DNA of 64,000 nucleotides, from positions 20,325 to 84,324 of the forward strand of contig LUJS01000031.1 in assembly GCA_001689495.1 (NCBI GenBank). Direction: 5' to 3'. Both the position numbers and the translations under genes were made by a program. Source of the DNA: Bacteroidales bacterium M8. Lineage in GTDB: Bacteria > Bacteroidota > Bacteroidia > Bacteroidales > Muribaculaceae. Below, piece after piece: positions 12,225 through 20,383 of the stretch; the stretch's first letter is position 1, and each line of letters starts with the position of its first letter. A model generated the notes under the pieces. That model was given only the letters and a program-made list of their open reading frames with translations, searched no databases and had not been told where the DNA came from.

Positions 12225-14141
12225 ATGAAAAAAATCCTGTCTCTTTTCACCGCCGCCACTCTGGCGCTCGGCTCGGCCCTCGGGGCCTCGGCCGCAAAGA
12301 AGGTGCACACCATCGGCGACTCGACGATGGCCAACTATGACGAGAACACCACCGTGACCCGCGGATGGTGCCAGTATCTGCAACAGTTCCTGACCGGCAT
12401 CGAGGTCAACAACCGCGGCAAGAACGGTGCCTCGAGCAAGAGCTTCTATCTCGAGCCCTCGTTCTGGACCACCGTCAAGAACCAGATGCAGCCCGGCGAC
12501 TATGTGCTGATACAGTTTGCACACAACGACGAGAAGACCTCGGGCATGGACGGCGACGAGGTCAAGGCATACTACACCTCGATCGGCGACAATGCCTCAG
12601 CCAACGCTACGGACTATCGCGGCACCAACCCCTCGACCACCTATAAGGACTACTTGCGCAAGTATGTCGACGAGACCCGCGCCCTCGGATGCGAGCCGGT
12701 GCTGGTGGGCCCCGTTTGCCGCATGTATTTCTCGGGCAACACCATACGCCGCAACGGCCGCCACGATCTGGGCGACAGCTTCTCGAAGATAACCGACAAC
12801 GGCATCCTCGAGAAACAGAGCGTGCCCGCATCGGATCACTCGATGGACTACGTGCAGTCAATGAAGGACGTTGCCGCCGAGAAGGGTGTCCCCTTCATCG
12901 ACCTGACCACGGCCACCGCCGACCTCTATCTGAGCTATGGCGACGCCGACTGCCATTCGATACTGGGCGACGGTGCCGGCTCGACACACCTCAGCGCCAC
13001 CGGCGCGGCTCTGATAGCACGCCGTTTCGTGCAGCTTGCGTCTGACGCGGGCGTGATGGCCGAACATGCCAACCTGTCGAGCGAGCTGAGCGTGTCGCCC
13101 ACAGACGGCGCCATGGGTCAGGGCTATGTGGGCCAGACGCTGCAGAAGGAGTTTCTCGTGTCGGGCTTCGGCCTGACCCCCGCCACGGGTACCGTCACCG
13201 CCACCGCCACCGAGGGGCTCGAGCTGTCGGCTGACAACGGCGTGACTTGGGCCCCCGCTCTGGACCTGAAATATGAAGGCAGCACCCTGCTGGGCAAGTT
13301 TCTCGCCCGAATGACCATCGCCGCCGCCGGAGCCAACAAGGGCTCGTTCACCATCGCCGCCCCCAACGGCATGACAAAGACCGTCGAGGTGACCGGCACG
13401 GGCATCGAGCTGGCCGGGGGTGTCGAGGTCAACGCATACTGGCGCCTCGAGAAGGACGAGTCATGCGAGCTCACCGGTCCCGCCGAGGTCGTGGCCCAGA
13501 GCTGGCACGGCATGGAGCTGCAGCGCTATGCCGCCCCCAACTCCAATACGATCTGGCCCGACTGGACTGGCTTTGAAGCCTCGCGCAAGACCCAGCGCAA
13601 CCTCATCGAGGGTGGCGCGTGGCCCGACGGAGAGATAGACGAGGTGTCGACCCGCTATATCGAGTTCGGCCTCAAGGCCATGGAGGGCACCACGCTGGCC
13701 ATCGACGAGATAAGCTGGTTTCTGTGCGGATGCGGCGGCAACGGCATGTGCGTCAACGTGTGGTACTCGAAGGCCGACGACTTCTCTGACGCCAAGCAGA
13801 TGTATCACTACGAGAAGCTCCCCGCCAACAACATGCAGTATGTCAAGGAGATGCCCGTGATGAGCCTCGAGGCCGGCGAGACGCTGAGACTCCGTTTCTA
13901 TCCGTGGTATAACGGCGCCGCGTCGGGCAAGACCCTCTGCCTCTCCGACATCAAGATACACGGCTATGCCACCGACGACGAGAGCGGCCTGACACAGACC
14001 GTGTCGAGACCCGAGGTCGTCGGCAGCGAGTTCTACACCCTGCAGGGCGTGCGTGTCAGCGCCCCTGTCGAGGGTAATCTCTACATCGTGCGCGACACGC
14101 TGGCCAACGGCGGCGTCGAGACCCGCAAGACTGTATTCTGA
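12225..14141 (+). CDS. SGNH/GDSL esterase, rhamnogalacturonan acetylesterase-like (CE12 type)
   Basis: A 638-residue secreted esterase predicted to remove acetyl groups from pectic rhamnogalacturonan. After a signal peptide it has the GDSL block HTIGDSTMAN (about residue 28; nucleophile Ser), the Gly block RGKNGASS, the Asn block IQFAHNDEK and the His block STHLSATGA near residue 257. The Asp normally three residues before that His is Gly here (the nearest Asp is six before), so the triad may be reduced to Ser-His. The C-terminal half carries beta-sandwich modules and ends in a sorting-like domain (YTLQGVRV ... LYIVR). It is 32 nt ahead of the pectin methylesterase gene in the same operon. 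Confidence 0.85.
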   Translation: MKKILSLFTAATLALGSALGASAAKKVHTIGDSTMANYDENTTVTRGWCQYLQQFLTGIEVNNRGKNGASSKSFYLEPSFWTTVKNQMQPGDYVLIQFAHNDEKTSGMDGDEVKAYYTSIGDNASANATDYRGTNPSTTYKDYLRKYVDETRALGCEPVLVGPVCRMYFSGNTIRRNGRHDLGDSFSKITDNGILEKQSVPASDHSMDYVQSMKDVAAEKGVPFIDLTTATADLYLSYGDADCHSILGDGAGSTHLSATGAALIARRFVQLASDAGVMAEHANLSSELSVSPTDGAMGQGYVGQTLQKEFLVSGFGLTPATGTVTATATEGLELSADNGVTWAPALDLKYEGSTLLGKFLARMTIAAAGANKGSFTIAAPNGMTKTVEVTGTGIELAGGVEVNAYWRLEKDESCELTGPAEVVAQSWHGMELQRYAAPNSNTIWPDWTGFEASRKTQRNLIEGGAWPDGEIDEVSTRYIEFGLKAMEGTTLAIDEISWFLCGCGGNGMCVNVWYSKADDFSDAKQMYHYEKLPANNMQYVKEMPVMSLEAGETLRLRFYPWYNGAASGKTLCLSDIKIHGYATDDESGLTQTVSRPEVVGSEFYTLQGVRVSAPVEGNLYIVRDTLANGGVETRKTVF

Positions 14142-14173
14142 AAGATTTCTTACCCTAAATCACATACCGGTAC

Positions 14174-17100
14174 ATGAGCAAGAAATTATTCATCACCATT
14201 CTGACCGCCGTCGCGTTGTCGGGAGCTGCCGCCATGACCTCCGCCCCGGGGGAACAGACGGCAGTGTCGACCATGGAGTCGCAGGGGGTCAGCAATCAGG
14301 AGGTGACCTTCGCATGGCCCATGGGCACCATCACCCCTCAGGGCCCCGCCACGGCATCGCACGGCAATCTGTTCTCGGTCTGCGAGCTCACCGTGGGCAG
14401 CGGCCTCACCATCACCCGCACCGGCTCGGTGACAGGCGGCGCGCCCCAGACGCTTTTCAAACCTTCAAACAATAATTCGAGCGAGTTCAAGGAGGAAGAC
14501 GCCATCATGATGACCGTCGTGCCCAAGAAGGGCATAGCCTTCAAGCCCTCCTCGTTCTCGTTTCAGGCCAGCAAGCATGGCACCGACGGCGGCAACATCG
14601 GCCTTGAGGTGCGCCGCGGCGACAAGACCGTGATGGTCAACAATGCGCTGGTGCCCATGCGCAACAACAAGGAGGTGCCCTTCTCGCAGTTCAACGAGGA
14701 GATAACCGGATTCGATGCCTCGGGCGAGGCCCTGACCGTGGTGCTCTACATCAACAAGCTCGGCAACACCAAGGAGCTCGGATTTGCCGACCTGACGCTC
14801 AACGGCGTGGCCGACGGTCAGGTAGAGGCCGTGCCGGTCTACACATTCAGCCTCAAGTCGGCCGTCGAGGGTGCCGGCACGCTGACGTGCTCGCCCGCAG
14901 GTAGCGAGTTCGACGAGGGCACCACTCTCACCGTCTCGACCACCGAGAACTTCGGCTATCACTTCACCAACTGGACCGACGCCGCGGGCAAGGTCGTGTC
15001 CGAGGAGAATCCCTACAGGTTCGAGATCACGGCCGACACCGAGCTGACCGCCAACTATACCAAGAACAACGTCCATGCCCTCAACCTCAGCCTCGAGGGT
15101 GGCGCCAATGTCAATCAGGTGCTCTTCGCGCCCGAGGGCAATGTCGTGGACGGCGTACACTATTACGAGGAGGGTACCGACGTCAAGCTGACCACCGTCA
15201 ACAACCGCATCCTCACCTTCACCAACTGGGAGGACAACAGCACCGCCCCCGAGCGCGAGATAAGGATGGATGGCGAGAAGAACGTCACCGCCACTTTCTC
15301 GGCCACCGACTATATCGTCGGCTGGGACTTCTACTTCGACCAGCCGTCGTCCGAGCGTGCCGCCGACTATAAGGACGAGAGCGACAACGCCGGCCTGCTG
15401 AGCCTGCACAACGCCGAGGGCAAGACCACATCGTGGCTGACACGCGGCGTGGGCAACGGCGCCGAGAACGGCAAGTGGGGCGCCCGCATCTGGAAGCCCC
15501 GCAAGGACGGCAACTATTTCGAGGTCTCTTTCTCGACCGTCGGATACTCGAACATCGTCTGCTCTGCCGCGCTCGGCGTGAGCTACAACACCTATTCGGT
15601 CAACAACGTGCAGTATAGCGTCGACGGCGAGAACTATGTCACCTTCGGCACCTACAACCTGCAGCCCGGATGGACCGCCAACGAGTTTGCCCTCCCCGCC
15701 GAGGCCGCCGGAAAGGCCCGCGTGTGGATACGCTTCATGCCCGACAGGGAGTCACCCCTCGTGGGCAACGATACCGACTATGACGGCCTCTGTCTGGCCG
15801 AGCTCTTCATCCTCGCCGACAAGGATGCCGCCAACGACGATACGGCGCCCAAGCTGGTTGGCGTGATACCCGCCGACAAGTCGGAGGGCGCGTCGGCCAC
15901 GGGCTCGATAATCCTGACGTTCGACGAGAAGGTCAAGACCGGCAGCGGCGACGCCTCCCTCAACGGCGAGACCCTCACTCCCCGCGTCAGCGGCAAGAGT
16001 GTCGTCTATCCCTATGCCGGCCTCGACTATGCCACCACATACACCTTCACGGTTCCCGCCGGAGCCATCACCGACCGCTCGGGCAACGGATTCGAGGGCA
16101 TGACCATGTCGTTCACCACCATGGAGAGGGTTCAGCCCGAGGCACGTCTGTTTGACGCCATCGTGGCCCAAGACGGCAGCGGCGACCACGCCACCGTTCA
16201 GGAGGCCATCGACGCCGCTCCGGCAGACAGGGTCAAGCCGTGGCTTATATTCGTAAAGAACGGCCGCTACAAGGAGCATGTCGACGTGCCCAAGAACAAG
16301 CCCATGCTGCACTTCATCGGTCAGGACCGCGACAAGACCGTCATCCTTGACGACAAGCTCTGTGGCGGCGACAACGCCCTGCATGTCAGCGTCGGCGCCA
16401 CCGTGGTCGTCAACTCAAACGACTGCTTCTTCGAGAACATCACCCTCGAGAACTCATACGGCCACGAACAGCAGGCCGGACCTCAGGCCCTCGCCCTCAA
16501 CACCATCGGCGACCGCACCATCTTCAACAACGTGGCCATGCTCTCCTATCAGGACACATGGATCACCCCCTCGACATCAAACTATCGCGCATACGTGCGC
16601 AACTCGTTCATCGAGGGTGCCGTGGACTTCATCTACAACAGCGGCAACATCTATATCGACAACACCACTCTCTACATCAACCGCAAGAGCGGCGGATATA
16701 TCGTGGCACCCTCGCACGGGGCCGACGTCGAGTGGGGATATGTGTTCAACAACTGCACCATCACCGCCCCCGGCAATCCCAAGGAGACCGACGTGTGGCT
16801 GGGACGTCCGTGGCACAACCAGCCCAAGACAGTCTTCCTGAACACCCGCGCCGAGGTGACCATCCCCGCCACCGGCTGGTATGAGACCATGGGCGGCCTG
16901 CCCGCCATCTGGGCCGACTGGAACACTGTCGACGGCGACGGCAACCCCGTCGACCTCTCGCAGCGCCGCGACACATATTATGTCACCAACCCCGACGGCA
17001 CGCGCACGTATGGCACCGCCAAGAATCATCTGACCGACGAGGAGGCCGCTCAGTACACCGTGCGCAACGTCCTGTCCGGTTCTGACAACTGGGAGCCCGT

Positions 17101-17491
17101 CATCAAGACCGAGGCATGTGCCGCTCCCGTCCCCGCCATCGCCCAAAGCGGTGTCATAAGCTGGGAGGCAGTGCCCTATGCCATCTGCTATCTCGTCACC
17201 CGTGGCGATGAGGTCGTGGCCGTAACCACTGAGACGACATTCGCCGCACAGCCCGCCAACGGCGAGGTGCCCTATATGGTACAGGCCGTCAACGAGTTTG
17301 GCGGACTCTCGGCCAAGGGCGAGGCCCGTCCCGAGAGCTCGGTCATCGAGACCGTGGTCGACGGCGGCACCGTGACAGGTGTCTATGACCTTCAGGGACG
17401 CGCCCTCGCGGCACCCGTGCGCGGCATCAACATCGTGCGCACGCTCAATGCCGACGGCAGCGTCACCGCAACCAAGATTCTGGTAAAATAA
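14174..17491 (+). CDS. Multidomain pectin methylesterase (CE8)
   Basis: A 1105-residue secreted enzyme expected to remove methyl esters from homogalacturonan. Domain order: signal peptide; N-terminal beta-sandwich; two InlB-type repeats (HFTNWTDAAG near 260, FTNWEDNS near 350); a jellyroll-like region; an SbsA-type Ig domain (about 555-650); the pectinesterase parallel beta-helix (about 658-955); C-terminal fibronectin-like and sorting-like modules (YDLQGRAL ... GINIVR). CE8 motifs are present: GPQALALN near 769, QDTW near 793, DFIYN near 818 and LGRPW near 875, so both catalytic Asp residues and the Arg appear intact. It shares an operon with the CE12-type esterase and is followed by a strong terminator. 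Confidence 0.92.
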   Translation: MSKKLFITILTAVALSGAAAMTSAPGEQTAVSTMESQGVSNQEVTFAWPMGTITPQGPATASHGNLFSVCELTVGSGLTITRTGSVTGGAPQTLFKPSNNNSSEFKEEDAIMMTVVPKKGIAFKPSSFSFQASKHGTDGGNIGLEVRRGDKTVMVNNALVPMRNNKEVPFSQFNEEITGFDASGEALTVVLYINKLGNTKELGFADLTLNGVADGQVEAVPVYTFSLKSAVEGAGTLTCSPAGSEFDEGTTLTVSTTENFGYHFTNWTDAAGKVVSEENPYRFEITADTELTANYTKNNVHALNLSLEGGANVNQVLFAPEGNVVDGVHYYEEGTDVKLTTVNNRILTFTNWEDNSTAPEREIRMDGEKNVTATFSATDYIVGWDFYFDQPSSERAADYKDESDNAGLLSLHNAEGKTTSWLTRGVGNGAENGKWGARIWKPRKDGNYFEVSFSTVGYSNIVCSAALGVSYNTYSVNNVQYSVDGENYVTFGTYNLQPGWTANEFALPAEAAGKARVWIRFMPDRESPLVGNDTDYDGLCLAELFILADKDAANDDTAPKLVGVIPADKSEGASATGSIILTFDEKVKTGSGDASLNGETLTPRVSGKSVVYPYAGLDYATTYTFTVPAGAITDRSGNGFEGMTMSFTTMERVQPEARLFDAIVAQDGSGDHATVQEAIDAAPADRVKPWLIFVKNGRYKEHVDVPKNKPMLHFIGQDRDKTVILDDKLCGGDNALHVSVGATVVVNSNDCFFENITLENSYGHEQQAGPQALALNTIGDRTIFNNVAMLSYQDTWITPSTSNYRAYVRNSFIEGAVDFIYNSGNIYIDNTTLYINRKSGGYIVAPSHGADVEWGYVFNNCTITAPGNPKETDVWLGRPWHNQPKTVFLNTRAEVTIPATGWYETMGGLPAIWADWNTVDGDGNPVDLSQRRDTYYVTNPDGTRTYGTAKNHLTDEEAAQYTVRNVLSGSDNWEPVIKTEACAAPVPAIAQSGVISWEAVPYAICYLVTRGDEVVAVTTETTFAAQPANGEVPYMVQAVNEFGGLSAKGEARPESSVIETVVDGGTVTGVYDLQGRALAAPVRGINIVRTLNADGSVTATKILVK

Positions 17492-17516
17492 CAGATAATA
17501 CAGGTATTGAATAGGT

Positions 17517-17554
17517 CCGGTGGCACCCCCGCGAGGGGATGCCACCGGTTTTTT
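17517..17554 (+). terminator. Intrinsic terminator after the pectinesterase gene
   Basis: Stem CCGGTGGCA with TGCCACCGG, extended by a CCCC/GGGG pairing, followed by six T (17549-17554). It closes the two-gene esterase operon. Confidence 0.85.
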
Positions 17555-17566
17555 GTGGTGGGGGAT

Positions 17567-17602
17567 AGTTGGTCTAGTTGAACTAGACCAACTAGTTCAA
17601 CT
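17567..17602. repeat. Palindromic short-word element AGTTGGTCTAG
   Basis: A perfect 11-bp inverted repeat (17567-17577 with 17583-17593, loop TTGAA) followed by another word AGTTCAACT that overlaps the last codons of the AraC-type regulator. It is the third copy of this word family in the window, again at a gene 3' end. It could act as a hairpin at the end of the regulator mRNA, though no T run follows. Confidence 0.75.
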
Positions 17603-20203
17603 CTCTTTCCGATACCCTGTGGGGGTCATGCCGTGGGTTGCCTTGAAGCACTTGCCGAAATAGTTCAGGTCGGCAAAACCGCACTCGTATGCTATCTCCT
17701 TGACCGGCATGTCGGTATCGCGCAGCATGGTGGCGGCGCGGGTCAGGCGTGTCTGGCGCATGAAGTCGGCGGGCGACACGCCCATCAGCGAGCGCATCTT
17801 GCGGGTGAGGCTGCTGCGGCTCATCCCTATGGCCGCGGCCATGTGGTCTACGTCGGCCTCGCTGTCCGCGAGGTTGGCGTTGACATATTCCATGACCCGC
17901 TGCATGAATTCGTTGTCGGCCTCGCTGACGGCGGCGGGTGCCTGAGGCTCGGGCGCCGGGGTGTCGGCGGGTGCCGACGCCTGCCGTTCGGCCAGCCGCA
18001 GGTATGCCTCGAGGGTCTCGTGCTGCTTGCGCTTTATGGCCTTTATATATAGGTATGTCCACACGGCTCCGGCCACGGCGAGCAGCAGGAGTGTAATGAA
18101 TATGGTCCGGGCCCACAGCGTCTCGTGCCAGCGCGGGGTCACCGTCAGGGTCAGGCGCCGTGCGTATGCCGACGGGCGGCCTATGTGGTCGGTGACGGTG
18201 ACGTCTATGTCATAGCTGCCCGGAGCGAGGTCATAGAGGGTTATGGACCTCGAGTCGGACGGGACGCTCCACTCGCCGCCGTCGATGCGCACGCTATATC
18301 GCAGCTCGCCCGGCCATGCATATTCTGGTGCGGCAAAGCGGAGCGTCAGCGATCGTTCGTCCTTGCCCAGAACGAGCGCCGAGGTCGAGGCCGTGAGCAG
18401 CGTGTCGCGTCCTCCCTGTATGGATGCCGAGGTGAATATGACCCGACAGGCCGTGTCTGTCTGTTCGGACGGGGTGAGGTCTACGGCTATGCCCCCGTCG
18501 GTGGTGCCCAGCAGCCACCGGCCGTCGTCGAGGCGCATGGGGCGCATGTCGGTGAAGCGCATTCGCCGTCCCCAGAATCCCTCGCCATATATCTGCGGGT
18601 CTCCCGCAGGGGCCGTGGGGTCGAGCGTATAGAGATGGCTCGGGCCCGTGGCGAGCAGTCTGCCCGAGGGCATCGAGGTGAGCGCCGTGGCCACGTCGAG
18701 GCGGTTGGACCCGTTGTCGTTATAGCTTGCAAACTCGCCCGGTGCGGTCATGCGGTTCACTCCGTCGCTCTCGGTCGACACGAACAGTCCCTCGGGGGTG
18801 GTCACGGCATCGGTCACGGCGATGCAGCCGAGCGACGAGAGCCTCCCGGCCTCGGTGACGTGCAGTCGCACGGGCTCACCCGTGGCGGGTATCTCGACCA
18901 GACCGCCCGTCGTGGCGGCATATATGGTCGAGTCGGGGGCCATGAACAGGCGCCGGCACCCCGGGGCATCGGCGGGATAGCCGGGCAGGGGTGCCACCCG
19001 CGGCCTGTCGGAGTGGAGCGAGGTGACGGTCTTGACCCCCTCGCCGAGCGTGGCGATGCAGAGGCGGTCGTCGCTGCAGACCAGTATGTCGTATATGTTG
19101 CCCGGGCAGACGGGGGTGATGTCATATCTGTCGGCGGCCTTCGGGGTCAGGCGCCACAGGCCGTCGGGCTTGGTGCCGGCCCACACCGTGCCGTCGGGCG
19201 AGACGGCCAGCGAGTAGACCGCGTGCCCCCATGCCGCAAACCGCTCGGAGAGCTGCCCCGAGGGGGTGAGATACAGAGGCGATGAGGTGAGGGACGGGTC
19301 ATGGACAGCCACGGCGAGGCGGTCGGGCTCGGACACCCAGATGCGTCCGCGGGCATCGCGGACCGAGGCCAACATGCGGCCGTCGTTGCCGCCGGGCAGG
19401 GGAGTGTAGGGGAGCACTCCGGGCGATAGCCTGTGCGCGCCCAACGTGCTGCGAAACCACAGCCCGCCCTGAGGGTCAGAGGTGCAGAACTGCAGCGATC
19501 CGTCCTCGACGCCGAGGTCGGCCACCACCACGGGGGCCGAGTCGCGGTCTTGGGCAAACGCCACGATGCCGTCGCGGGTCACCACCCACACATGGCCGTC
19601 GGCATCCTCGCGTCCGTATGCCTGTCGAGCGTATGTATATGGGCCGAAATCGCCTATCTTGCGGTTTGACGACGACGAGTAGCGCATGGCGGGCTCCGAC
19701 GACACCCGCTTGACCCCATCGGCAGGGGCGTTGTCTGGCACTATGATCCATCCGTCGGCCGTGCGCAGCACCAGTGTGTCGCCCCCGGTGTTCTGCCGCC
19801 ACGACTTGACGGACACACGCAGTCCCAGACGTTCCTCGAGGGCGGTGTGTATGTCCTCGAACCGGTTTGTCTGCGGATCGAGGCGCACCAGTCTGTCGTC
19901 TATGCGGCACCACAGCCTGCCGTCGGCGGCGGGCTTGATGTCGCGAAATCGCGACGAGTATCGTCTGGCGCTGTCGCCCGGCGCAGGGCGTATCACGGCA
20001 AAGTCATATCCGTCAAAGCGGTTGAGTCCGTTCCAAGTGGCTATCCATATCAGACCGTCGCGGTCTACGGCAATCTGTTTGACCGAGCGCTGCGACAGGC
20101 CATCCTCCTCGTCATATAGACGTACGCCGCAGCGGGGAGTCACGACCCCGGCAGCAGACAGGACGACAGACAGCATGGTGATGAGGCAGAAGAGATGTTT
20201 CAT
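17597..20203 (-). CDS. Propeller/Y_Y_Y membrane sensor with AraC DNA-binding domain
   Basis: An 868-residue one-component regulator. After a signal peptide (MKHLFCLITMLSVVLSAAG) come two-component-regulator propeller repeats (such as SVKQIAVDRDGLIWIATWNGLNRFDGYDF), a Y_Y_Y-like module (about residues 610-690), one TM helix (about 698-720), a Pro/Ala-rich linker and a C-terminal AraC HTH (about 765-868, with GMSRSSLTRKM and ECGFADLNYFGKCFKATHG). No histidine kinase or receiver domain lies between TM and HTH, unlike hybrid two-component systems with the same sensor. Ligand and targets are unknown; neighbours suggest pectin fragments (esterase operon) or efflux control. The ATG at 20203 was chosen over 20290 because it starts the signal peptide. 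Confidence 0.88.
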   Translation of the reverse strand: MKHLFCLITMLSVVLSAAGVVTPRCGVRLYDEEDGLSQRSVKQIAVDRDGLIWIATWNGLNRFDGYDFAVIRPAPGDSARRYSSRFRDIKPAADGRLWCRIDDRLVRLDPQTNRFEDIHTALEERLGLRVSVKSWRQNTGGDTLVLRTADGWIIVPDNAPADGVKRVSSEPAMRYSSSSNRKIGDFGPYTYARQAYGREDADGHVWVVTRDGIVAFAQDRDSAPVVVADLGVEDGSLQFCTSDPQGGLWFRSTLGAHRLSPGVLPYTPLPGGNDGRMLASVRDARGRIWVSEPDRLAVAVHDPSLTSSPLYLTPSGQLSERFAAWGHAVYSLAVSPDGTVWAGTKPDGLWRLTPKAADRYDITPVCPGNIYDILVCSDDRLCIATLGEGVKTVTSLHSDRPRVAPLPGYPADAPGCRRLFMAPDSTIYAATTGGLVEIPATGEPVRLHVTEAGRLSSLGCIAVTDAVTTPEGLFVSTESDGVNRMTAPGEFASYNDNGSNRLDVATALTSMPSGRLLATGPSHLYTLDPTAPAGDPQIYGEGFWGRRMRFTDMRPMRLDDGRWLLGTTDGGIAVDLTPSEQTDTACRVIFTSASIQGGRDTLLTASTSALVLGKDERSLTLRFAAPEYAWPGELRYSVRIDGGEWSVPSDSRSITLYDLAPGSYDIDVTVTDHIGRPSAYARRLTLTVTPRWHETLWARTIFITLLLLAVAGAVWTYLYIKAIKRKQHETLEAYLRLAERQASAPADTPAPEPQAPAAVSEADNEFMQRVMEYVNANLADSEADVDHMAAAIGMSRSSLTRKMRSLMGVSPADFMRQTRLTRAATMLRDTDMPVKEIAYECGFADLNYFGKCFKATHGMTPTGYRKES

Positions 20204-20210
20204 GGCAATG

Positions 20211-20218
20211 CAAATATA
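20211..20218 (-). promoter_or_regulatory. -7 box of the AraC-type regulator
   Basis: TATATTTG on the minus strand, only 8 nt from the ATG at 20203, implying a near-leaderless mRNA if used. The matching -33 position falls on the first TGTCCG half-site (20236-20241), so the operator could overlap this promoter. Confidence 0.4.
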
Positions 20219-20235
20219 GCCATTTTTTGCCGAAG

Positions 20236-20282
20236 TGTCCGTTTTTGATGTCCGTTTTCGGACAGGTGTCCGAAAACGGACA
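20236..20282. promoter_or_regulatory. Nested palindromic operator/UAS (TGTCCG-N4-CGGACA)
   Basis: Left arm TGTCCGTTTTCGGACA (20249-20264), spacer GG, right arm TGTCCGAAAACGGACA (20267-20282): the arms are perfect 16-bp inverted repeats of each other, and each arm is itself a 6-bp palindrome around a T4 or A4 core. An extra half-site TGTCCGTTTT starts at 20236. The element lies between the divergent regulator and efflux operon, centred about 64 bp upstream of the -24 element of a sigma-54-type promoter, which is a suitable place for an enhancer-binding protein. Confidence 0.75.
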
Positions 20283-20327
20283 CCCCGCAAAAATGATAAT
20301 ACATTGATGATTAGCAGGTTAAATTTC

Positions 20328-20343
20328 TGGCACGGTATTTGTT
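20328..20343 (+). promoter_or_regulatory. Sigma-54-type promoter of the efflux operon
   Basis: TGGCACG, 4 nt, TTGTT matches the sigma-54 -24/-12 consensus (TGGCACG-N4-TTGCW) apart from C to T in the -12 element. Expected transcription start is near 20353, consistent with translation from ATG 20384. No TAnnTTTG box is seen ahead of the operon. Confidence 0.65.
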
Positions 20344-20383
20344 ACTATTTTTGGCCGGAAACAAAATAAACCAACATATAACA

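Noticed and set aside
17597..20203. Hybrid two-component system
   Set aside because: The propeller and AraC parts fit, but there are no kinase H, N or G boxes and no receiver Asp region between the TM helix and the HTH.
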